Below, in pieces: positions 28,401 to 37,521 of a stretch of 64,000 bases of DNA (position 1 is the first letter of the stretch; each line of letters starts with the position of its first letter). The notes under the pieces are model-generated. The model did not search any database, was not told the origin of the DNA, and saw only the letters and a program-made list of their open reading frames with translations. Origin of the DNA: Eukaryota sp. TZLM1-RC (lineage: Eukaryota; Metamonada: BaSk clade). The stretch is from the NCBI GenBank assembly GCA_040285825.1, contig JAUPSS010000001.1, positions 2,790,001-2,854,000 of the forward strand, given 5' to 3'. A program made the translations under genes and the position numbers.

Positions 28401-29623
28401 AGCCTGGCTGGATTCAGAGTCCTGGGGGGTCTTCTAACTCTGACGTCTTCGTTGTAGAAGTTTATTTCCATGGGAGGGCAATCAATACCTTCAGCATGAG
28501 GCTTGAGGGTAAATACGTCTTCGAACTCCTTCAAAGTTTGAAGTAGGGACTTCTTGAAATGGTCGTTGTCGAGGTTGATGGTACAACCAGATGAGTTGAT
28601 GTGTTCCAACCAACGTGTGGAAACGTTGACGACTTCCGAAGCTTGTGATATTCGATGATCGAATTCAGCTTCAGGTAATAGTAATGTGCGACAGGCGTCG
28701 TCCATTCTAATATAAATGCCCTTGTTGTTCATCAGTCCAAGGTGACTCAGCAAGTCGGCACCAATGAGAATGGTCTCGTGTCCAGGAACGATGCTGAACT
28801 TGTGTTTCACATGTACAATCTGGGTAACACAGCCTAGTCTAATACTAAGGGTTCCAGAGGCAGTACCGAGGGACTGTGAGGTGGATCCATCAGCAATCTT
28901 GTAGGATATGGTTTCGTTGGAACGTGCCATGTTACAATTGCTGATGACGTCTTCCGTGACTACTGAGCATGTTGCGCCAGAGTCGATTATGCCTTTAACC
29001 TCGACATTGTTGATCGAGAAGTTTAATTGAAGGCAGTTGGTTGTGGATTTTATGGATTGTACCATAAATATTGTATCAGAATCATATTCAGCTTGTTCTG
29101 AGAAGAAATTAGCTTGAATGTTATGTGTCTTGGTGTGTTCCAAGTTGGCCAAAGGATTGATTAGGGAATCTTTCCATGTTGTGTTTTCTGTGTGGGAATG
29201 TGTTGTAGTTGTAGGGGGTATGGTTTCAAAACTGTGTAAATAGTGACGGGAACGTTTATTATATGATGAAGAGCCCTTGCCTCTGCCGCGAGTGCCTCTT
29301 CGACTACGGAAACCAGAACCTCTAGAACCTCTGCTTCGAGCTTTGAGTTGAGCTTGTTGCTCTCTCCACTTTTTGCTTCTTTGGCAGTCCTCACTAGGGC
29401 ACCTTTCAGTCGGATGACCCATTTGTTTACAGAAATTGCATTGGACGTTGGGATCAGACTGAGTGGAAGACGGTTGAGTAGAGATTCCTTCTCGTCTTTG
29501 TTGTTTTGGGCGCCTGCCAGAGCTGGAACCTCTTGGTTTGGGGATAGCAGGGGGGGAAGGTACCGTCTGTCTGCGACGGTTCTCAGTCTGAAACGAGATT
29601 CTATTCTGATACAAGAAGTCCAC
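25430..29623 (-). CDS. pol polyprotein of nested LTR element
   Basis: 1397 aa frame. A nucleocapsid knuckle CNFCKQMGHPTERC (canonical C-X2-C-X4-H-X4-C, about residue 62) is followed by an Arg/Gly-rich tail. Protease has GIIDSGATCSVV (about 213). RT has YIDDIIIIG (about 547). RNase H has SCDASDIAVGG and FTDHQNL. The integrase HHCC finger includes HGLLQGGHPSK and CPSCQKT (about 994). The DDE core has NADVIGPL, HSDNGPEF and a Glu in SNGLVERRHRD. The tail contains HIIEEVLSQDG ... VQWPG, chromodomain-like, and a basic end. The frame is continuous with gag upstream except for a TAA at 29810-29812. Confidence 0.95.
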   Translation of the reverse strand: MDFLYQNRISFQTENRRRQTVPSPPAIPKPRGSSSGRRPKQQRREGISTQPSSTQSDPNVQCNFCKQMGHPTERCPSEDCQRSKKWREQQAQLKARSRGSRGSGFRSRRGTRGRGKGSSSYNKRSRHYLHSFETIPPTTTTHSHTENTTWKDSLINPLANLEHTKTHNIQANFFSEQAEYDSDTIFMVQSIKSTTNCLQLNFSINNVEVKGIIDSGATCSVVTEDVISNCNMARSNETISYKIADGSTSQSLGTASGTLSIRLGCVTQIVHVKHKFSIVPGHETILIGADLLSHLGLMNNKGIYIRMDDACRTLLLPEAEFDHRISQASEVVNVSTRWLEHINSSGCTINLDNDHFKKSLLQTLKEFEDVFTLKPHAEGIDCPPMEINFYNEDVRVRRPPRTLNPARLEVANQIFDELVDSGFAVPSNHEFSSPVCLVVYPDHRKPRLTGDYSGKDGVNANTIPVEPNLPRISDVLVFPSQANYIGTLDLPKAFWQLKIAEKDWQKTALSIPGKSIMFKRPAFGLKNVPAVFQNVMADIFSGDGVFIYIDDIIIIGSTFDEFIERLRRVLDQARCKRVSLGLPKCHFVSSRHPIKILGSVFQNKQRTIDPTRVESLLNLPRPKTIKDVRSLVGSINFIRKWLPQVSELIAPIIRLTKKDGNNSKVKPKPRAQRLQWTDMHDELLQKIKQLIAKHMPLSLPPLENQILISCDASDIAVGGVIWEQIEQVDDPGTPLINRKCRPISFFSRLLTNSQKNWPTNQKELYAILLMLTQSGFENYLKGRKLVIFTDHQNLTYMFTAPEKNRIVTRWLPIFSEFCFDLVHTKGEDNFWADMLSRIVPPIDHQEINHLSHQMPPNFHPIFYIDKIDGTENERYYIEDLNNFERIMVIRERCSNDLPIFEPWLCRIRSEQKLAIASKDPSFNNCVHNNHLDLYMTHDNKIVIPKSLIKDTLNLLHGLLQGGHPSKAESLNKLRNSDYWWPNMLTDMNKHVQECPSCQKTKPVPKLHVPPTGSLWADRPFARVNADVIGPLPEDQEGYKYILVFIDSFSRFTIIVPLKEINANLTADALIWKVCAIFGIPFQIHSDNGPEFSKAVFDELSKFLGIEVSKSIPRFSPSNGLVERRHRDILQNLRKLLVDFNAYDVWSEYLPYVQLLINSSKSSITNHTPYQVIFGSDVSPRSDPGKILEIIESSTSESSFIQEIQSKFRRLKEKQEKAAHHQASKASKLTRSSTPNPFEVGQLVLRASGSSAKLHGDYLGPFLITEIVSNSSVNIKNLCTGTIVQASVKHLAPWHSSLPTNDEFHSWVAAGDVEEHIIEEVLSQDGDFCQVQWPGKEITTEHVSTVQNTAVYKDFIKTSKARRRTKSAPPKKRHISISSPPVTRASRARRSKERKRQC
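25972..25983 (-). promoter_or_regulatory. Internal polypurine-tract-like repeat in integrase
   Basis: CTGCCTTTTCCT repeats the start of the 3' polypurine tract at 25436-25447 (plus-strand reading). It lies at the equivalent place, in the region after the integrase core, as the internal copy in the plus-strand element. Confidence 0.45.
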
Positions 29624-29809
29624 GTGATTGATCTGCTCCTTGAAAGATCTAGCATTACAGAAATTTTCGTATTCTATTTGGAGAACACTGAAAAATTCTC
29701 CTAGGGTGTGGCCATCTGAGTAGTAATGGGAGGGATTGGACCAGATCCTGAGGAGTCTGTCCCTGATGATGGTAATACCGATGCTTTCAATGACGTGAGA
29801 AGCAATTTC

Positions 29810-30667
29810 TTATTCGGGGAGTCGGTCGACGGGGTTTCCGTGGATGGTGATGTTTCTCATTTGATGAGTCAGACCACGAACGTCTTGGATAGCGGTGGAA
29901 CGCGTTAAGACTCTGCCTATGTTAAGCATGAAGTCTATCCATCTGTTACCATAATCTCTCTCAGACCAATCCATGTGTACAGCATGAAGTGCGTCCAGCG
30001 CTTGATCCAGTCTACTGAATTGGGTTCTCCTTAGGATCTGTTCCCAAATGTTGCGTTCGTCTCTGCTGGTTGGGACCATGGCGGAGGAAATTGAAAGGCC
30101 AGTGCCTTGATACCTTAAAGCGTTGAGAGCTTCAGGTGTAACGCATTCAGCTAAGCCTCTAGGACTAATGCGCATGGCAGATCTGAAAAGATCCCATTCA
30201 TGAATTGGTTCACTGTCGAACCGTTGGTCAGATGCCAGTTCTGCTGATCTAGCTCGTTCAAGTTCTTCACGAAGTCTAGCAACTTCGCTGGCTAAAGCAA
30301 CTTGGGCAGGATCCTCGATGTTGCCTCGAGCCTCGTCTACAATTCTATCTGTACGACTCCAGAGGATAAACTTGTTAACAAACTTGAGGAGTTTATCAAC
30401 ATCTCTTAAATCAGTCGCGTCGAGAGTTGGACGTTTGGGGCGGTCTCTGCGTCTGTTGTCTCTATCTCTTGATCCCACCATGGAAGATAGGAGAAGGTTA
30501 CTATCGTAAGTACCTGAGAAAGTAGAACGTGAAGAACTAACCGTAGAAGGTGTTGGTTGAGCCGTGTGTTGTGAACTTGTTGAGCCTGTGGAAGAAGGTG
30601 TGGGTGGAACCACTGATTGTTCCATAGGCTGTGCAGGTGCTGGAGTTTGTTCCATTGGTGCTAGCAC
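29810..30667 (-). CDS. gag capsid-like region of nested element
   Basis: Pro/Ser/Gln-rich start, then a helical capsid-like part (RPTLDATDLRDVDKLLKFVNK; IHEWDLFRSAM; ERDYGNRWIDFMLNIGRVL). It corresponds to gag ORF2 of the plus-strand element (IHHYDLFRSMM; DNEFGRYVEDFGDVL). It ends at TAA 29810-29812; the same frame reopens directly into pol, and the homologous position in the other element has no stop. This TAA is therefore probably a disabling or readthrough stop. The first in-frame codon is GTG, so expression is likely by -1 shift from the preceding frame. Confidence 0.75.
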   Translation of the reverse strand: MLAPMEQTPAPAQPMEQSVVPPTPSSTGSTSSQHTAQPTPSTVSSSRSTFSGTYDSNLLLSSMVGSRDRDNRRRDRPKRPTLDATDLRDVDKLLKFVNKFILWSRTDRIVDEARGNIEDPAQVALASEVARLREELERARSAELASDQRFDSEPIHEWDLFRSAMRISPRGLAECVTPEALNALRYQGTGLSISSAMVPTSRDERNIWEQILRRTQFSRLDQALDALHAVHMDWSERDYGNRWIDFMLNIGRVLTRSTAIQDVRGLTHQMRNITIHGNPVDRLPE

Positions 30668-30927
30668 AGTTGAATTGAGTCTGGAGTTGGGGACTCATCA
30701 CTGACTTCTACTACAACATCCTCTTCAGTTTGTTCCATGGGAGAATTATGCGAGGGTTCTGTAGAAGTTTCCACAGGTTGATCTGTGGAAGGTGGAACTT
30801 CGCGTTGGTGAGGTTCAGGAGAAGGTTCTATCTCTTCAATCTGGGCTGGAACCTGGTAAGAAGAGATCGCTGGTTGAACCAAGCGTGTTTTCTCTATACG
30901 ACCTTCTACCATTACCCACTTTAACAT
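30661..30927 (-). CDS. gag linker ORF of nested element
   Basis: Pro/Glu/Ser-rich segment ending at TAG 30661-30663 where the capsid-like frame opens at -1. It is in the same frame as 31096-32520, separated from it by a single TAA at 31096-31098. That arrangement suggests one long gag ORF1 with a stop mutation or leaky stop. Confidence 0.55.
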   Translation of the reverse strand: MLKWVMVEGRIEKTRLVQPAISSYQVPAQIEEIEPSPEPHQREVPPSTDQPVETSTEPSHNSPMEQTEEDVVVEVSDESPTPDSIQLC

Positions 30928-31095
30928 CCTGGATTCTATACATCCAGGGAAAATGGTGACGATCTGGAGGGCTCTTTGAAGATTGCCTGATCTTCTGTGG
31001 TCAGGACCACAATATGAAGCTATATGGTCAGGACGTCTGTCGTAAAGAAAGAGTCTTTCACCATGTGTGGTTTCGGTAAACCACCACCCTGTTCT

Positions 31096-32520
31096 TTAAT
31101 CTCTGTCGATAAGGATATCGAGAGATGCGTTGTACCCAGGGCTGAACCTAGGGTATGGGCAAGGGTTGTGAACATTTAAGAAGAGGTTGTGTTCATCTCC
31201 AGCGAAGCGTCTGAATACTCCTTCTCGAGTAGTTCTCATGAACCTAACTCCGGGTCTTGGTTCGTGAGTTGGTTCTGGGTCATTCCTGGAGGTTTCTGGG
31301 GTGATCCTTTCATCGGTAAGAAATGGACCTATTCTGGGAGAGATCCATAATCCTAAGTCGTTCTCGACTTTGGGACCGTAGAAAGGAGGCCGTTTGTTGC
31401 TCATCTCCGTGGGAGGGATGGCTTCTGGATCCTCTGGAATGACTCGTGTGTCCCTATATCTAGCGTAAGGGTTGTGCTGACGGGAAGCACCATGATGAAC
31501 ACTCGAGCTAGCGTAGCAGCTAGTTTGAGAAGGGGTAGGTTGAGCATGTATAGAGGATGTTCCTCTTCTAGCTTCAATCTCTCTATCCAGTCTTTTTTTG
31601 TGTTCCCAGTTACGTTCTTCTTGAAGAAAACGCTCTACATATTCTTTAGAGACCTCACCAGGAATTCTGTCAAATTCAGATGGAGGTGCCATGGAAGGGA
31701 CCTGATGTTGAGGTAGAGGGGAGAATTCCTTGGGAGGTTCCTCGTACTCTACCAAATCTGAAAAGATTTGTTCGTACCTTTTCCTTTTCTCTTCAGAAAA
31801 ATATGAAGGAAGGTTCGAAGGGCCAGGAATGGAATCACTAGCCTGGTGAGGGGAAACAGACAGATTATTAACTACACTAACTGTTGAAGTTAGAGGAGAT
31901 CCTGAAGTTGGAACAGCAGGATTTTGAATATTCCTCCTAACAGTTGGAACTGGAGGGAGGAGCTGTTGAGGATGAGAGGGTGCAACCTCAGAACTGGATG
32001 AAAGGGATGAAGATGGTACTTCAATGGCCTTTGTAGAGGAGGAAGAGGGTTGATCTTCTAATCCTTCCTTTGACGCGAGAGAAGGTTGAACAGTCTCTCT
32101 GTTCTGAGTAGAAGGTGAAGATGGTACTTCAGAACTTCTTTCAGGGAGGGGAGAAGATGGGACTTCAGATACCCTCAGTTGCGAAGGAGGGAGAGGAGCA
32201 ACGGAATCCTCAGCATCTTCATCGTCGTAGGAGACTAATGAAGGGCTTCTTCCTTCCGAAGGAATAGAATCCTTAGGAGGGTTGTCTCCTTCCACAGAAA
32301 CGGAATCCAGAGGAGGGGAACTATTTTCCTTTGGGGTGGAACCCTCAGGAAGAGTTGCTTCAGAAAGCGCAGAAGCTTCAACCGAAGAAGGAGGCACGGA
32401 AGCAGGGTCTGTGGTTAGTGATGAGGAAGAGGGACCAGTCTCTTCCTCAAGGATCCTACGCTGAGCCGGGGACGACCCAATACGTATTGATGGTCTTGGC
32501 TGTTGGATATTGTCTGACAT
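31096..32520 (-). CDS. gag ORF1 of nested element, start codon inside the 5' LTR
   Basis: 474 aa from ATG 32518-32520, which lies within the 154-bp LTR; the first 11 residues (MSDNIQQPRPS) are LTR-encoded. The protein is strongly Ser/Pro/Glu-rich for 240 residues, then more ordered (SYFSEEKRKRYEQIFSDLVEYEEPP; LDREIEARRG). No zinc finger. Counterpart of ORF1 in the plus-strand element. Confidence 0.7.
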   Translation of the reverse strand: MSDNIQQPRPSIRIGSSPAQRRILEEETGPSSSSLTTDPASVPPSSVEASALSEATLPEGSTPKENSSPPLDSVSVEGDNPPKDSIPSEGRSPSLVSYDDEDAEDSVAPLPPSQLRVSEVPSSPLPERSSEVPSSPSTQNRETVQPSLASKEGLEDQPSSSSTKAIEVPSSSLSSSSEVAPSHPQQLLPPVPTVRRNIQNPAVPTSGSPLTSTVSVVNNLSVSPHQASDSIPGPSNLPSYFSEEKRKRYEQIFSDLVEYEEPPKEFSPLPQHQVPSMAPPSEFDRIPGEVSKEYVERFLQEERNWEHKKRLDREIEARRGTSSIHAQPTPSQTSCYASSSVHHGASRQHNPYARYRDTRVIPEDPEAIPPTEMSNKRPPFYGPKVENDLGLWISPRIGPFLTDERITPETSRNDPEPTHEPRPGVRFMRTTREGVFRRFAGDEHNLFLNVHNPCPYPRFSPGYNASLDILIDRD

Positions 32521-32641
32521 ACAATGTAGAGTAACAGAAGTGTAATTTATTACGAAGAGGAATTGTATTCTCTCTTCTTAAGCTAACAGGCGGAATACTA
32601 ATAACTAAACTATTAACTATAAATACTATTCAAGACTAACA
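32488..32641 (-). repeat. 5' LTR of nested element, 154 bp
   Basis: Partner of 25282-25435. On the minus strand it is followed by ATACGTATTGGGTCGTCC; TGGGTCGTCC is a plausible primer-binding site, 7-8 nt from the LTR. Confidence 0.94.
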
Positions 32642-33032
32642 CTATTATCTTTGTAGTGATGGAGATTCACACAAACACTGGTTTCACATTTTCAAGATCG
32701 ACAATTGATGTACTATGACTCTCCTACAATAATGTTAGTATAAGGTAGTAAGCAATAACTGAAAAGGGCCTCGTTCCAAGATCTGTATGTTTGAATACTT
32801 TGTTGTGTATGTTTTAATCGCTACATAAAGCGCTCCACTTTTTCCCTTTTTCGTAAACGAGTAACGTGGTAGTGTCGTTTAGTAAAGGTATCATGGAATC
32901 GAAGAATGGATTCGCTAATGATCATGCAGGGTTTATGTTGGATTAACAACAACAGTAAACAAAGTAACAAACCTCAGAGACCTGAAGGTGGCGTCTTTTG
33001 TTGTTAAAGTACGGGCTTTACGACTAAAAATA

Positions 33033-33692
33033 TCAGAGGAGCAAGGACCGCATCTTTGCATTGTAGTACAATAATAGTGAAGGTGGAGTTTCTACTCGTA
33101 ACCTCGTATTTGGTCGACTTTTCTCGTGTTTGGCTCCGTAAGGAAGGGAGCTGCTCGAATGGATAAAAGCCCATTGATTCGAGGTAAAGCTTCGTGTCCT
33201 TGTGAGGAGTTTGTAGAATCCATCACTGGAGTCATCTTCTCCTTCCATCTTATCTAATTGGGATTGAATTTCTTCATACTTTCCTAGTGGGGAAGACGTG
33301 TCTAAGGTGGGATTTCCATCCGTTCCCTTTGAGACAAATTTTATATTTGGGAGATGAGAGGGAGCCGGGTCCGTTCTCGTTACCGCCGTGGTCAATCCTA
33401 TATTCCTGAGGGGAGAGGGATTCAAGTCCGTTCTCGTAACCTCCATAGAGGAATCCTTTTCCTTGAGGGGAGAGAGAGCCGGGTCCGTTCTCGTAACCTC
33501 TTTTATAATTGAAGAAGGAGGGACCTCGTCCGCTCTTTCATCTTTAACTTTTGGGGAGGGGGAGGTGGGATCCGGGTCCGTTACCTCGTTACCCTCTTTA
33601 TCATATGTATGTATGTCCTGTTGTTGTTCCTGTTGCTGCATGTTAGGTAATGAACGAGTAAGGTCACAGTTTTCCTGGAAGATGTCTGACAT
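33033..33692 (-). CDS. gag ORF1-like remnant of non-autonomous element
   Basis: 219 aa from the ATG at 33692. The first 165 residues are clearly homologous to gag ORF1 of the plus-strand element, with three degenerate TRTDPAPSPL-type units, GTDGNPTLDTSSPLG and DSSDGFYKLL. Homology then stops at a junction and the tail is unrelated. It could be a truncated Gag that joins particles of autonomous relatives, or simply decay. Confidence 0.65.
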   Translation of the reverse strand: MSDIFQENCDLTRSLPNMQQQEQQQDIHTYDKEGNEVTDPDPTSPSPKVKDERADEVPPSSIIKEVTRTDPALSPLKEKDSSMEVTRTDLNPSPLRNIGLTTAVTRTDPAPSHLPNIKFVSKGTDGNPTLDTSSPLGKYEEIQSQLDKMEGEDDSSDGFYKLLTRTRSFTSNQWAFIHSSSSLPYGAKHEKSRPNTRLRVETPPSLLLYYNAKMRSLLL

Positions 33693-33777
33693 AATGAAAT
33701 ATCTGGTTAGCTGGTTTCATGTTGAGTACTGAGGTTATTTGCGGTATACCTTTGACTTTAAAATGGCCAATAATTAT

Positions 33778-33869
33778 TGTTGCCTAAATTCTATTGTAGT
33801 AAAGAGAAGTCAATGAGGAAAAGTTGATATATTTTCTAATCATATTATATAAGCCTTAGGGCGCCAACA
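33778..33869 (-). repeat. 5' LTR of non-autonomous element, 92 bp
   Basis: Four mismatches to 25061-25152. On the minus strand it is followed by the shared leader ATAATTATTGGCCATTTTAA. Confidence 0.92.
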
Positions 33870-33873
33870 TCTC

Positions 33874-34480
33874 TACAATTTGACTTGAATGAGAGCACAT
33901 AAAACCATTTATCATCAATTTGAACCATAGATTTGCTTTAAACATACTGTTACTCCCATGACTAGGAACTACTGATCAGCTAAGAGACATTTAGATGGAT
34001 TCAAAGCTACTCCAATTTCTTTGTTCTTCGCGACAATGCCTTCAGAAACCCCAAATGCTTTCATAAGAACTGATAATAGAAAGATCATCCATATAAGCAA
34101 CAATACGCAATTCAGGGAATTCTTTTTGGGTCACTTCAATAATATTATGGATAGCCAAACAAAAAACAATCACCACAAGGGTCACGTTGTTTCACACCAG
34201 CAGAAGATTCAAGGGTAAATGTGTCAAAAATCAAGTCTGACTTTTTTCCGTAAAATAAATAAAAATAAGCTGAAAGTTCAGGAAAATCTTGAAGATCGAC
34301 ATCATAAATACAGATCTTCTTTTGATATTCTGTACTTTTCATTGGAATTTCAATTTTGTTTGGATTCAACAACAACAAATTATACAATCCAGTTTCTTTT
34401 GGATATGTTGAAATCAATTCTCTGTGAATTCTTAATCCAAGTGTATCTGAAAATTATTGAATATATGGTTCGAGATTTTC
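33874..34480 (-). mobile_element. LINE reverse-transcriptase relic
   Basis: Minus-strand frames contain FYGKKSDLIFDTFTLESS followed by a damaged GVKQGDP box and, toward 34080, a YMDD-type segment. It is the right-hand edge of the transposon island. Confidence 0.75.
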
Positions 34481-34884
34481 AGAAACCACGGTTTCATTAT
34501 ATTTGGGTTCTGTTGTTTTTTTTTGTTATAATGTAATTATTGAAATATAATTTCAGTAATGGTAATAATACCAATCCATTTAAATTCCATTTAATTTTAT
34601 CATTTTCATATGTCAATATTACAGTATCAATAAATCTTGGATCCAAATCCTTTAATTGTAATTTTGTTTGACTTACAACTGAAATCAAAGCACCTTTAAT
34701 TGATTGGAATAAAATTTCCAAAGAAATAAGATGTTCTCTGATTTAACCTTCAACCTCCAACAGCACAACACCCTTTGATTATTTGTATATCAATCTCTGA
34801 ACTGCTATCCCTCGCTTAATAATCCATTACAAATCATTACACAAATCCTTGTATAGTCTCCTTTGTCCATTTGTCCTTACATCT
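34481..34884. other. Intergenic, nothing recognised
   Basis: AT-rich. A 74-codon minus-strand ORF (34497-34721) matches no family I know and is not supported. Confidence 0.35.
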
Positions 34885-34914
34885 CGACATGTCAAGACTT
34901 GTCCTGACATGTTT
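34885..34914. promoter_or_regulatory. Three contiguous CWWG decamers, p53-like
   Basis: Decamers CGACATGTCA, AGACTTGTCC and TGACATGTTT lie end to end, about 80 bp upstream of the ATG at 34992. The middle one fits RRRCWWGYYY exactly; the others miss at the outermost position or positions. Confidence 0.3.
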
Positions 34915-34991
34915 ACAGTGTCAGTCATCTTCTCGTGATACCTTATGCCTTCTATTATTTTGCACTAATTCTGGATCTACTATACAACTGC

Positions 34992-35830
34992 ATGAATAGA
35001 TCAAATGATTTCCATTCACGTAAGCGTGCTGGAGTCCTTCTGATAGGTTCTCGTGAAGATCTACAATCCATACAAACTGTTTCAAATTTTAGTAGACGGT
35101 TCTTTCTTAAGGTTGTCAGATTTCTTCGCCAAACTTACTTAAGCGGTATTACAATTCATTACAACCTAAAATACGGTCTTTCTATCAAAGTTGTAATAAA
35201 TCCTTGGATCCTATCCAAAACCTCGATCTGTTGTACAATTCTTTAACTGATGAGGAAAGAAGTCTTTATGCAAGAGTTGAAGCAGTCAGGACAATTACAA
35301 TACCATTTTCTGAAATCGACTCCATGGAGAGCTTTGTGAAGACCCCTGATGTGGTTTCTGCCATTGAAACTTATATGTTAGGAGAGGGAACCAGTGATTT
35401 TTCCTCTCGTGATCCCGATGGGAAGCCGTGCGTGCAAGTATTTTCTCGGCTGCATAGAGCACTGTCTCTTCTCAGGAAGGATCAACCAGAGATTTTTGAA
35501 TCTGACCTCTGTTTCCTTGCTACTATCAATGCTCTATCTGTTAAGGCGGTTCTTAAACGATACACAAAGTCCGTCTTGATTGATATTGGTGGTGCCGCCG
35601 ATAAGAACATCTCTTTCTTAGAAACGGCACATCAAGAATGTAAAGAAGAACTTGCCCTCTCTTCTTTGCCTCCTTCGTGGTTTGACAAGAAGTCCCAAAG
35701 GGCTTTACGTCAATTGCAGAATCTGAAGCGTATTCCTCTTTGGAAAATGGTAAACTTCAATTATAGAAGTTATTTTTCTTTGGTTGATAACTTTTCTATG
35801 GAGTATGAGGTGAAAATAGCCAGTGACTAG
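34992..35830 (+). CDS. Hypothetical protein, about 268 aa, one 32-nt intron
   Basis: The long frame ending at 35830 has no ATG at its beginning. An intron at 35112-35143 (GTTGTC...CTTAAG, 32 nt) joins it in phase to an upstream frame with ATG 34992, fusing SRRFFLK to RYYNSLQPK. The protein is mixed alpha/beta in character, without signal peptide or membrane helix. Segments such as DEERSLYARVEAVRTITIPF and SVLIDIGGAADKNISFLE look well ordered, but I recognise no family. The frame is open further upstream, so an extra 5' exon is possible. Confidence 0.55.
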
Positions 35831-36234
35831 TGATTTTTGAAAGATTTCTACTCACTTTGTGCATTGTAAATATAATTACTAATGGTGTTTTATTTTGTCT
35901 CTCATTGTTACTTATCTTTGACGTTACACAAATTTCAACTTTTAATTTAACAATTTACTAGTTACTTTTGATTCCAGACACAAAGAGTAATGCAATTCAT
36001 AGTTGACTACTATTGATCTACTCAGAACAAAAGTGGATTTTCATAACATTTTTTGAACAATAATAGTTTGCAACCAAAGATAATTAGAATAGAATTTAAA
36101 CGAATAGAATTCAGAAGTGCAGATATTGTGGAGATATCTTTTGTTGTGTCAAGCCAAATTTTGTAAGTCTTTCTTGTTTGGACTAATGGATTTTTCAATG
36201 GATTGGTCCCATTAACTCCTGTTAAATCATATAT
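35831..36234. other. Intergenic, nothing recognised
   Basis: AT-rich 3' flank of the preceding gene, leading into a LINE relic. Confidence 0.4.
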
Positions 36235-37310
36235 TATACTGCCTCTCCAACATCGAAACAGTTGATTACTAACGACTCAGAAAATTGACAGAAGGATGAT
36301 TGTGAATCAGAAATAAATTTAACCATTCTCTTATTGAAAACACAATTCTATTTTGCCAATAAACATGATTCAAAATTTTTCCAAACCTTTCGCTTACAAC
36401 TTTTTTTGATATATTTTTATTTATTCCAATAAAAAACAAACTATACGACAAGGTTAAACTTCTATGTCTTCATAACCCAAATCGGCCAGGAAGAATAGAC
36501 TCGAGATTTTTCTTTTATAAAAGTGTCCAAGAGATAACAAAGCTGGAAATAATAAGGGAACAACACCTTGGAAAATTGAAAATACAATTCTGTTTTGCCA
36601 AAAATTCTTCCAGTACGTTGTTTCACAATTTCCACAAAATCATCCAGAAAAGATAAAGCAAAAGGTCCAAGCGTACCATGAAGGGAAACTGCAAATGGAC
36701 AGAGGACATAATGAGTATGCGATTCTGCATTCAAGGATAATAATTTTGCTTTATGTTTGTCAATTTTGGCCTTTTCGGAAACAGTTAAGGGGTCCCTATA
36801 TTTTGATTGAGCCATTGGAATAAAAGAATCATTACAGACTTCAGTGGATCTCACATCTGTAATAATGGTAGTACTTTCAAGACCTTCAAGCATCAAATCA
36901 CCTCTATTTCGACCAAACGAATTCAAAGTATCTGTATCAACCAAACGGGAAAGTAATGGTTCCAAATAGGAAACAATTCTATCTGATTTGACATACAATA
37001 GAGTTGATCTTTTACTGCATCATGAACTTTTGATCGGAAAATAATAAAATGTTTACGATTGAATAAATGATTTGGAGAAATTTTTGATCCACATTTACAA
37101 ATCAAATTATGAGGCACGTTATCAGGCCAAATGCAACAACGAAGGCGCATTGTACAAGAAAATTCTGTATCATTTAAAAGAAGACCATAAATTTGAGGAA
37201 TCTGAATAACTAAACACGAAGAGGAACTGTTTTGAGCATCTAACAAAAAATTTGCGAAAGCGGGATTCTTTTGCAACTGCACTAAACTCTTCATGGAATG
37301 CCAAAGCAGC
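36235..37310 (-). mobile_element. LINE relic, family C, finger and endonuclease part
   Basis: Two overlapping broken frames (36923-37294 and 36462-36998) encode a Cys/His finger (LICKCGSKIS, FRSKVHDAVKDQL) and a restriction-like endonuclease region (RGDLMLEGLESTTIITDV). The C-terminal part includes FLDDFVEIVKQRTGRIF. It is the best copy of this family here; the reverse transcriptase half is missing. Confidence 0.85.
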
Positions 37311-37521
37311 CATAACTCTAAAGTGATTTCGCATAGGTTATAAAATCGTTCATATAGTCTCTACCGACAACAACAAGGTCAAGAGGGTGACAGAGATTCA
37401 GTTGGATGCCGATATAGAATAAGGAAACGCGGGAGATAACGTGATCAGATTGAAATCGAGGCAGCGTCTTTTGTTTCATTCATCCGCTTAATCAAAAACA
37501 CACTTTTTGTATTATCAACAG

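Larger units (their letters stand above)
25282..32641 (-). mobile_element. Ty3/Gypsy-like LTR retrotransposon, 7.4 kb, nested
   Basis: The 154-bp LTRs (25282-25435, 32488-32641) differ at one position. The target duplication is CTAT (25278-25281, 32642-32645). The corresponding uninterrupted site is seen at about 5230-5245. Internal order on the minus strand is gag segments then pol with nucleocapsid, protease, RT, RNase H, integrase and chromodomain-like tail. Two in-frame TAA codons and a -1 frame relation interrupt gag, so autonomy is doubtful. Confidence 0.95.
25061..33869 (-). mobile_element. Non-autonomous LTR element (1.45 kb) carrying a nested full-size element
   Basis: The 92-bp LTRs at 25061-25152 and 33778-33869 differ at 4 positions. 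The target duplication is TCTC (25057-25060, 33870-33873). Removing the nested 25282-32641 insertion leaves about 1449 bp, matching 5002-6451. The polypurine tract abuts 25152. It contains a gag N-terminal ORF (33033-33692) but no pol of its own. It is older than its insert, judging by LTR divergence. Confidence 0.92.
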
